Below are positions 17,127-23,835 of a stretch of DNA of 32,311 nt, in pieces. The translations under genes were made by a program, and so were the position numbers. The DNA is taken from the NCBI GenBank assembly GCA_946185805.1, contig CAMHKU010000023.1, positions 1 to 32,311 of the forward strand, given 5' to 3'. How positions within the stretch are numbered: the first letter of the stretch is position 1; each line of letters opens with the position of its first letter. The notes beneath the pieces are model-generated. The model worked only from the letters and a program-made list of their open reading frames with translations. It was not told where the DNA came from and searched no databases. This DNA is from an uncultured Prevotellaceae bacterium (GTDB lineage Bacteria > Bacteroidota > Bacteroidia > Bacteroidales > Bacteroidaceae).

Positions 17127-18133
17127 GAGTTCAGCTCTACAAATTTCTTAAACGTGCGTAGGGCGGCACCGCTGTCGATGCTCTCGCGGGCGATGGCTAT
17201 GCACTCTTCAATATCCTTCTCGCCACGCTCCAGCACCTGGATGCCGAAGGCGGCGTTGGCCAGCACGATGTTCTTCTGGGCGGGCAGGGCGCGGTTTTCG
17301 AGCACGGCGTCGAAAATCTCCTTCGCCTCCTCCTCGGTGGCGCCGCCGCGCAGCTCTTCGGGTTTGGCAACCTGGAAGCCGAGGTCGGCGGGCTGGAAGA
17401 TGCGCTCATACTGGTTGGTGGTCACCTTGAACGGGCCGGTGAGCGAAATCTCGTCGTAGCCGTCGATGCTGTTGACGATGCCGTAGTCGATGCCAATCTT
17501 CTGGTACACCTGCGTGTAGAGCCGCATCTGGTCGAGGTTGGCCACGCCCAGCAGCTGACATGGTGGCTGCGAGGGGTTCACCAGCGGACCTAAGAGGTTG
17601 AAAATGGTGGGGAATTGCAGCGCCTTGCGGATAGGCCCCACAAACTTCATGGCGCGGGCGAAGAGCTGGGCGTGCAGGTAGACAATGCCCGCCTCGTCCA
17701 GGCAGCGGTTCAGGCGGTCGATGTCGTCGGTGAAGTGTACGCCGTGGTTGGCGATGACGTTGGAGGCGCCGCTGACGCTGGTGGCGGCATAGTTGCCGTG
17801 CTTGGCCACCTTGTAGCCGGCGCCGGCGATGACGAAGCAGCTCGTGGTAGAGATGTTGAAGGTGTTCTTGCGGTCGCCGCCGGTGCCTACCACGTCGATG
17901 TAGCGGTCGGCGCTGAGCAGGGCTGGCACGCCGGTCTCCAGAATGCCGTCGCGGAAACCTAACAGCTCGTCGACGGTGACACCGCGCATCTGTAGCGCCG
18001 TGAGCAGGGCGGTGATCTGCTCCGTGGGGTACTCGCTCTCGGTGATGCCGACGAGTATCTGTTTCATCTCTTCCCTGGTCAGGGTTTCGTGGTTGAGCAT
18101 CCTGTTCAGGATGTCTTTCATTGTCTGTGCCAT
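17123..18133 (-). CDS. trpD: Anthranilate phosphoribosyltransferase
   Basis: 336 aa; YIDVVGTGGDRKNTFNISTTSCFVIAGAGYKVAKHGNYAATSVSGASNVI...FNLLGPLVNPSQP; overlaps the trpC start by 4 nt. Confidence 0.97.
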   Translation of the reverse strand: MAQTMKDILNRMLNHETLTREEMKQILVGITESEYPTEQITALLTALQMRGVTVDELLGFRDGILETGVPALLSADRYIDVVGTGGDRKNTFNISTTSCFVIAGAGYKVAKHGNYAATSVSGASNVIANHGVHFTDDIDRLNRCLDEAGIVYLHAQLFARAMKFVGPIRKALQFPTIFNLLGPLVNPSQPPCQLLGVANLDQMRLYTQVYQKIGIDYGIVNSIDGYDEISLTGPFKVTTNQYERIFQPADLGFQVAKPEELRGGATEEEAKEIFDAVLENRALPAQKNIVLANAAFGIQVLERGEKDIEECIAIARESIDSGAALRTFKKFVELNS

Positions 18134-18190
18134 AGTTTTATGATTTGTGTTTTTTTGTCGTCATATCGTTATTCCGTTATTCCGAATTTG

Positions 18191-18357
18191 GTTCTATGAG
18201 ATTTTGTATGGATCTACATTCGTTTTTAGAAAACAGGAAAAAAACAAGTAAAACAGGAAAAAACAATGTAGACTGGCAGTGTAAGTTTTTTTGTCTGTTT
18301 TTCCGGTTTTTATCTGTTTTACAAAAAACTATCCATCCACACGAAATCTTGCAGAAC
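18191..18357. mobile_element. MITE/ERIC-like hairpin element, copy B (trpG-trpD spacer)
   Basis: 167 bp; ends GTTCTATGAGATTTTGTATGGAT / GTTCTGCAAGATTTCGTGTGGAT; shared core GAAAACAGGRAAAAACAAGWAAAACAGGRAAAAACAATGT and GGTTTTTATCTGT. Confidence 0.8.
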
Positions 18358-18364
18358 CCTGAAT

Positions 18365-18928
18365 TTATAGAAACATCCAGTTCTGCAGCATCTTCTTGCC
18401 GTCGGGCGTGAGCACGCTCTCGGGGTGGAACTGTATGCCGCGGACGTTCAGCTCGCGGTGACGCAGAGCCATGATCTGGCCCTCGTCAGAGACGGCCGTC
18501 ACCTCAAGACAGGCTGGCAGCCCCTCGCGGCTGACCACCCATGAGTGGTATCGCCCGATGGTGATGTCGCGGTCGAGGCCTGAGAACAGCGGGTCGTCGG
18601 CCACGATGTGGCAGGGGGTGGCCACACCGTGGAACACGTCGCTGAGGTTCTCTAACTTGGCGCCGAAGGCCTCGCCGATGGCCTGATGGCCCAGGCAGAC
18701 GCCGAGGATAGGCTTGCGGCCGGCATAGTGGCGGATGACGTCGAGCAGCAGGCCCGCCTCCGAGGGTATGCCCGGACCGGGGGAGAGGATAATCTTGCTA
18801 AACTGCTGCAGCTGTTCAAGCTCGAACTGGTCGTTGCGCAGAACGGTGACTTCTGCTCCTAACTCCTTGACCAGATGACTCAGGTTGTAAGTAAACGAGT
18901 CGTAGTTGTCGATGATTACTATCTTCAT
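18365..18928 (-). CDS. trpG: Anthranilate synthase, glutamine amidotransferase component
   Basis: MKIVIIDNYDSFTYNLSHLVKELGAEVTVLRND...ILSPGPGIPSEAG...ILGVCLGHQAIGEAFGA...GIQFHPESVLTPDGKKMLQNW. Confidence 0.97.
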   Translation of the reverse strand: MKIVIIDNYDSFTYNLSHLVKELGAEVTVLRNDQFELEQLQQFSKIILSPGPGIPSEAGLLLDVIRHYAGRKPILGVCLGHQAIGEAFGAKLENLSDVFHGVATPCHIVADDPLFSGLDRDITIGRYHSWVVSREGLPACLEVTAVSDEGQIMALRHRELNVRGIQFHPESVLTPDGKKMLQNWMFL

Positions 18929-18958
18929 AATTCGAGTGTTGTTCGTGTTAGTCGTGGT

Positions 18959-20491
18959 CTACATCTTTTCTGCCATGAGTATGGCGCGGCGCAGCGCACC
19001 GAGCTTGTTGTTCACCTCCTGCAGCTCGTATTCCTCGTTGCTCTTCGCCACGATGCCGCCGCCTGCCTGGAACCACAGCTCGCCGTTACGCGAGACGAAG
19101 GTGCGGATGGTGATGGCCTGGTTCAGCGAGCCGTCGAGGCCGATGATGCCGATGCAGCCGCCGTAGGCGCCGCGGTTGTGGGGCTCGTATTCAGAGATAA
19201 GCTGCATGGCGCGCACCTTCGGCGCACCGCTGAGCGTGCCGGCGGGGAAGGTGTCGATAAAGGCCTTGATGGGGTCTTTGTCGGCGTCGAGCTCACCACT
19301 GACACGCGAGACGAGGTGGATGACATGGGAGTAATACTGTATGTCTTTGTAATAGTCTACATGTACGCCGTGGCAGTTGCGGCTCAGGTCGTTGCGCGCC
19401 AGGTCGACGAGCATCACGTGCTCGGCATTCTCCTTAGGGTCGTTGCGCAGAAACTCGGCGCCCTGGCGGTCGGCCTCGGCATCGCCCGTGCGCTTCGTTG
19501 TGCCGGCGATGGGGTCGATGTAAGCTGTGTATGACCTCTCCCCTCTGGCAATGCGGCAATGCGTCTCGGGTGAGGAGCCAAAGATGCGGAAGCCGCCGAA
19601 GTCGAAGTAGAACAGGTAGGGCGAAGGGTTGATGCTGCGCAGGGCGCGGTAGAGCTTGAAGTCGTCGCCCTCGTAGCGCTGTATGAAGCGGCGCGAGAGC
19701 ACAATCTGGAACACGTCGCCGCGCAGGCAGTGCTGGATGCCGCGACGGATGTTGGCCTTGTGCTCGTCGTCGGTGAGAGTTGACCGCACGTCGCCCACGG
19801 GGTGGAAGTCGTAGGCCTTGACGTTGGCGCGGTTCATGGCCTGTAAGATGGCAGAGAGGGCTTCTGGGGATTCTGGGGCTAATGGGGCTTCTGGGGCATC
19901 TGGGGATTCTGGGGCTTCTGGGAATTTGGGGAATTTTGGGGCTTCTGTGAGGCTTACGACGGTGAGCTGGTTGTTGTGGTGGTCGAACACAATTACCACC
20001 TTATATAATATATATAGCATGTCGGGCGCATCGTTCTTGCTTTGCGTCTCGTCTTTCACGGCAATGTCCTCGAAGTAGCGCACGGCGTTGAACGAGGTGT
20101 AGCCGAAGAGTCCGCACACCGAGGCGTCGTCGCCGATGACGTGGATACGGTCGATGAGCGCGTGGATGGCGTCGGCCGTGGTATATGCCTTGGTTATCTC
20201 GTGCCGCTCGGTGGTGCCGTCGGGTAGGCTGATGGTGGCTGTGCCGTGGCCGATGGCCACGCTGGCGATGGGGTTGACACCGATAAACGACCGCGAGTTG
20301 CTCTGGTCGTGATAGTCGGAACTCTCCATCAGTGCACTCTGCGGATAAAGGTCGCGCAGCCGCATGTAGACGCCTACGGGGGTGTAGAGGTCGGCCAGAA
20401 TGGTCTTAGAGGAGGTTGTGAAGTTAAAGGCCTCCCCAAGCCCCTCCGCAGGAGGGGATGTTTGGTTACTTTTGCTATTGTTTGTTTCCAT
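18959..20491 (-). CDS. trpE: Anthranilate synthase component I, with repeat-encoded insertions
   Basis: 510 aa; DVFQIVLSRRFIQRYEGDDFKLYRALRSINPSPYLFYFDFGGFRIFGSSPE...DPIAGTTKRTGDAEADRQGAEFLRNDPKENAEHVMLVDLARNDLSR...FPAGTLSGAPKVRAMQLI. Confidence 0.97.
   Translation of the reverse strand: METNNSKSNQTSPPAEGLGEAFNFTTSSKTILADLYTPVGVYMRLRDLYPQSALMESSDYHDQSNSRSFIGVNPIASVAIGHGTATISLPDGTTERHEITKAYTTADAIHALIDRIHVIGDDASVCGLFGYTSFNAVRYFEDIAVKDETQSKNDAPDMLYILYKVVIVFDHHNNQLTVVSLTEAPKFPKFPEAPESPDAPEAPLAPESPEALSAILQAMNRANVKAYDFHPVGDVRSTLTDDEHKANIRRGIQHCLRGDVFQIVLSRRFIQRYEGDDFKLYRALRSINPSPYLFYFDFGGFRIFGSSPETHCRIARGERSYTAYIDPIAGTTKRTGDAEADRQGAEFLRNDPKENAEHVMLVDLARNDLSRNCHGVHVDYYKDIQYYSHVIHLVSRVSGELDADKDPIKAFIDTFPAGTLSGAPKVRAMQLISEYEPHNRGAYGGCIGIIGLDGSLNQAITIRTFVSRNGELWFQAGGGIVAKSNEEYELQEVNNKLGALRRAILMAEKM
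19857..19949 (-). repeat. Nonamer array 4 (GGGGN5) inside trpE
   Basis: ggggattct ggggctaat ggggcttct ggggcatct ggggattct ggggcttct gggaatttg gggaatttt ggggcttct; encodes EAPKFPKFPEAPESPDAPEAPLAPESPEA. Confidence 0.95.
20427..20463. repeat. Palindromic element, copy 1 of an inverted pair, inside trpE codons 10-22
   Basis: AAGGCCTCCCCAAGCCCCTCCGCAGGAGGGGATGTTT; encodes QTSPPAEGLGEAF. Confidence 0.92.
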
Positions 20492-20569
20492 GTTGATACT
20501 ATTATTGATGTTGTTAATGCTGGTAATATAAATGTAATATCGATGCGTGCTTTACTCTTTATGGCTATT

Positions 20570-20606
20570 AAACACCCCCTCCTTTGGAGGGGCTTGGGGA
20601 GGCCTT
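20570..20606. repeat. Palindromic element, copy 2, inverted, in the trpB-trpE spacer
   Basis: Reverse complement AAGGCCTCCCCAAGCCCCTCCAAAGGAGGGGGTGTTT; 34/37 identical to copy 1. Confidence 0.92.
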
Positions 20607-20614
20607 GCCCTCTT

Positions 20615-21793
20615 TTATGGCTTGTTGTTGAGGTACGTTTCGATGTCCTTGTCGCCGCGGCCGCTGACGGTGAGCACCACCACGTCGTCGGGCTTGAACG
20701 TCAGCTTCCTGAGGGCGGCTATGGCGTGGGCACTCTCTATGGCGGGTATGATGCCCTCCATGCGTGTCAGCTCGTAGCCGCCGCTGATGGCCTCGTCGTC
20801 GTTGATGCTCAGCACCTGCGTGCGTCCCTGGCGCGCCATGTTGCAGTGCATGGGGCCTACGCCGGGGTAGTCCAGACCGGCACTGATGGTGAAGGCTTCC
20901 TGTATCTGGCCGTCATCGTCCTGCATCACCAGCATCTTCGCGCCGTGCAGGATGCCCACCGTGCCACGGTGGATGGTGGCCGCCGTGTGGTCGGTGTCCC
21001 AGCCGTGGCCGCCGGCCTCGGCCAGCACTATCTTTACGCGCTCGTCGTCCATATAGTGGTAGATGGTGCCGGCGGCGTTGCTGCCACCGCCGATGCAGGC
21101 CACGAGGTAGTCGGGGTAGTCGCGGCCCACTTTCTCCTGCAGCTGCCACTTAATCTCCTCAGAGATGACGCTCTGCATCCTGGCCACCAGGTCGGGGTAG
21201 GGGTGGGGCCCCATCGTGGAGCCTACGATGTAAAAGGTGTCCGACGGGTGGCAGCACCAGTCGCGGATAGCCTCCGAACAGGCGTCAGAGAGCGTCATGT
21301 TGCCCGTGCGCACGGGGTGCACCTCGGCGCCCAGCATCTTCATGCGCTCCACGTTGGTATGCTGGCGCTCCACGTCGGTGGCGCCCATGAACACCTCGCA
21401 CTGCATGCCCATCAGGGCGCACACTGTAGCCGTGGCCACGCCGTGCTGACCGGCACCCGTCTCGGCAATGATGCGCGTCTTGCCCATCTTCTTGGCCAGC
21501 AGTATCTGGCCGATGGTGTTGTTAATCTTGTGCGCTCCCGTGTGGTTCAGGTCCTCGCGCTTCAGGTACAGCTGGCAGCCATACAGCTCGCTCATGCGGC
21601 GGGCATAGTAAAGCGGCGACGGACGGCCAACGTAGTCCTTGAGCAATGCGTGGTACTCGGCCTTAAACTCCGGGCTCTCCACGATGCCTAAGTATTGCTC
21701 CTGCAGGTTCTTCACCGTGGCATAGAGAATCTCGGGCACGTAGGCACCGCCAAACTCTCCGTAAAATCCTTTCTCGTCAACTTGATAGTTCAT
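20615..21793 (-). CDS. trpB: Tryptophan synthase beta subunit
   Basis: MNYQVDEKGFYGEFGGAYVPEILYATVKNLQEQY...GRPSPLYYARRMSE...LYLKREDLNHTGAHKINNTIGQILLAKKMGKTRIIAETGAGQHGVATATVCALMGM. Start chosen at 21793, not 21841. Confidence 0.97.
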   Translation of the reverse strand: MNYQVDEKGFYGEFGGAYVPEILYATVKNLQEQYLGIVESPEFKAEYHALLKDYVGRPSPLYYARRMSELYGCQLYLKREDLNHTGAHKINNTIGQILLAKKMGKTRIIAETGAGQHGVATATVCALMGMQCEVFMGATDVERQHTNVERMKMLGAEVHPVRTGNMTLSDACSEAIRDWCCHPSDTFYIVGSTMGPHPYPDLVARMQSVISEEIKWQLQEKVGRDYPDYLVACIGGGSNAAGTIYHYMDDERVKIVLAEAGGHGWDTDHTAATIHRGTVGILHGAKMLVMQDDDGQIQEAFTISAGLDYPGVGPMHCNMARQGRTQVLSINDDEAISGGYELTRMEGIIPAIESAHAIAALRKLTFKPDDVVVLTVSGRGDKDIETYLNNKP

Positions 21794-21817
21794 ATATTTT
21801 TTCGTTTTTGTGGTTGT

Positions 21818-21915
21818 CAATCTCCAATCTCCAATCTTCAATGTTCAATCTTCAATCTTCAATGTTCAATCTTCAATGTTCAATCTTCAATGTTCAATCT
21901 TCAATGTTCAATCTT
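21818..21915 (-). repeat. Heptamer array H3: exactly 14 units between the trp terminator and trpB
   Basis: + strand (caatctt/caatgtt/caatctc)x14 without interruption, 98 bp. Confidence 0.98.
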
Positions 21916-21919
21916 AACT

Positions 21920-21951
21920 AAAAAAGCCCGTCGCAAGAACGACAGGCCTTT
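21920..21951 (-). terminator. Intrinsic terminator of the trp leader (attenuator)
   Basis: Minus strand AAAGGCCTGTCG-TTCTTG-CGACGGGCTTTTTT: 8-bp GC-rich core stem (one G-U), extendable, followed by six U. Confidence 0.85.
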
Positions 21952-21992
21952 CATATCTTTTGCTCCCTTCCGATGGGTACGCGGCTATCTTC

Positions 21993-22049
21993 TCACGATT
22001 GACTGAATCTTGAGTTGCGCCACCACCAAAAGTTTGCTGTTTGTTTCAT
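21993..22049 (-). CDS. trp operon leader peptide MKQTANFWWWRNSRFSQS
   Basis: ATGAAACAAACAGCAAACTTTTGGTGGTGGCGCAACTCAAGATTCAGTCAATCGTGA: 18 codons with three consecutive TGG, between promoter and terminator, upstream of trpB. Confidence 0.87.
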   Translation of the reverse strand: MKQTANFWWWRNSRFSQS

Positions 22050-22079
22050 CTTTTGTCTCGTTTGGTTTGAATTCGGCTG

Positions 22080-22110
22080 CAAAGTTAATCATTTTATTTT
22101 AATCTGCAAA
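22080..22110 (-). promoter_or_regulatory. trp operon promoter: TTTG-N19-TAACTTTG
   Basis: -33 TTTG (22110-22107), 19-bp spacer, -7 TAACTTTG (22087-22080), matching TTTG-N19/20-TAnnTTTG; A-rich tract upstream. Confidence 0.8.
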
Positions 22111-22218
22111 CTTTTTGCCGCTTTTTTCTGCTTTTTGTTGAAAATGTGGTACTAATTATTTGTTTTCCTAAGTTTGTGTGAATATTTGAGAGTGGAATTC
22201 TAAAAGTTCAATGTCAGT

Positions 22219-22425
22219 TTACTCATCGGCCAGGATTTTTTTGATTTCCTCGTCGGTCTTGGTGAGCTTGTCGCGGCAGAGTTTGATGAGCTGCTGTGCA
22301 CGCTTGAGCTGGGTGGTCATCTGGTCGATGTCGAGTTCGTCGTTCTCCATACGGCGGACGATGGTTTGCAGCTCCTGGAAGGCCTGCTCGTAGGTGATGG
22401 GCGATGGGGTGGTGGGTTGTTTCAT
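22219..22425 (-). CDS. xseB: Exodeoxyribonuclease VII small subunit
   Basis: 68 aa; ITYEQAFQELQTIVRRMENDELDIDQMTTQLKRAQQLIKLCRDKLTKTDEEIKKIL. Confidence 0.93.
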   Translation of the reverse strand: MKQPTTPSPITYEQAFQELQTIVRRMENDELDIDQMTTQLKRAQQLIKLCRDKLTKTDEEIKKILADE

Positions 22426-23754
22426 ATCACGGTTGACTTGATGGTTCCTTTTTCTAATCGTGTCTGTATCAGGTCGCCGGGCCGCAGTAGCTTTGGGTCG
22501 TGCACGGCGTGGCCGTCCTTGATGGTGATGCTGTAGCCGCGGCGCAGCAGCAGCTGGGGGTCGAGCATCTTCAGTTTTTCAGCGGTCAGTTCTAAGCGGT
22601 GGCGCTCGGCGGTGAGTCGGCGCTCCAGAATTAGGGGCAGTCGCTGTAGATAGGTGTCAAGGCGCCCGCGCTGGGAGGTGATGCTGCATGGCGGCGGCCA
22701 TGCGGCTGTAGAGCTGGCTGAGGCGTGCCTCCTGGCGCGTCTTGACCACCGAGAACAGCCGGGGGATGACGCTCTGGAGCGTTGCAAGCCGGGCGTTGAG
22801 TGTTGAGAGTTTCTGCTGTGCCATGCGGGCGATGTCGGCCTGTGCGTCGTCAAGGGCGTTGAGCACCGCCTGGGCGTGGTCAATGAGGAAGGCCGCCGCC
22901 GCCGTGGGCGTCTTCACCCGCTGATGGCTCACCATGTCGAGGATGCACTCGTCGCGGTCGTGGCCTATGCCGGTAATGATAGGTATGGGGAAATTGGCCA
23001 CGTTCTCGGCCAGCGCCAGGGTGTCGAAGCCCGACATGTCGCTGGTGGCGCCGCCGCCGCGAATGATGACCACGCAGTCGAAGGTGGAGGGTGATGGCTG
23101 TTGGGTGGTGTCATAGATGCGGTTAAGGGCGTCGATGACGCTCTGCTCCACGCCCTCGCCCTGCATGGTGGCGGGGAAGAGCTGCGTGCGGAAGGCGAAG
23201 GGCGAGTCGGCCAGCTGTGCGGCGAAATCGCCGTAGCCGGCTGCCGTCTGCGAGCTGATGACGGCAATGTTGAGGCAGAACAGCGGCAGCGACAGCTCCC
23301 GCTGCAGGTCGAAGACACCCTCAGCCTTCAGCTGGCTGATGATTTCCTGGCGGCGGTGCGCCTGGTCGCCGAGGGTGAAGGTGGGGTCGATGTCGGTGAC
23401 TATCCACGAGAAGCCGTAAGCCTCGTGAAACTGCGGATAGACCTTGAGCAGCACCTTCATGCCCGCCTGCAAGCGCTGGCCGGTGGTGCGCTCGAAGTAG
23501 GGGCGGACAATCATCCATTTCGACGCCCAGCACTTTGCCGAGGCGCGGGCCACGGGAGTTCTGTTGAGGGTTGAGGGTTGAAATTTGAGATTTGAGGGTT
23601 GAGGGTATTGCACGAGCTCCATGTAGCAGTGGCCGCGGCTCTCGCGACACTCCGACAGCTCGGCCTCTACCCAGTATTCTCGGGGTAGGGCGGTCTCTAT
23701 CACCTGGCGCACCAGACCGTTGAGCTCAAGTAGGGTTAAGTGCTCATTCTTCAT
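22422..23754 (-). pseudogene. xseA: Exodeoxyribonuclease VII large subunit, split by an apparent frameshift near 22675-22690 (mutation, sequencing error or recoding)
   Basis: Frame 1 MKNEHLTLLELNGLVRQVIETALPREYWVEAELSE...VVIIRGGGATSDMSGFDTLALAENVANFPIPIITGIGHDRDECILDMVSHQRVKTPTAAAAFLI...RMAAAMQHHL then stop at 22657; the family C-terminus (SQRGRLDTYLQRLPLILERRL...LLRRGYSITIKDGHAV...LRPGDLIQTRLEKG) continues in another frame. Confidence 0.85.
23564..23605 (+). repeat. Heptamer array H5 inside xseA (six TTGARRK units)
   Basis: ttgaggg ttgaggg ttgaaat ttgagat ttgaggg ttgaggg; encodes YPQPSNLKFQPSTLNR on the minus strand. Confidence 0.92.
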
Positions 23755-23758
23755 TTCC

Positions 23759-23835
23759 CAATCTTCAATCCTCAATTCTCAATTCTCAATTCTCAATTCT
23801 CAATCCTCAATTCTCAATTCTCAATCTCCAATCTT
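23759..23835 (-). repeat. Heptamer array H4: 11 units spanning the S8 protease stop codon to the xseA start
   Basis: + strand caatctt caatcct caattct x4 caatcct caattct x2 caatctc caatctt. Confidence 0.98.

Noticed and set aside
20246-21691. 481-aa plus-strand ORF opposite trpB/trpE
   Set aside because: Shadow ORF; trpB and trpE are unambiguous on the minus strand.
21794-21841. N-terminal extension of TrpB (MKIGDWRLTTTKTKKY)
   Set aside because: Encoded by heptamer DNA; MNYQVDEKGFYGEFGG is the family N-terminus.
21818-23835. Heptamer arrays as a CRISPR array
   Set aside because: Units are 7 bp with no spacers of 25-40 bp and no cas genes in the window.
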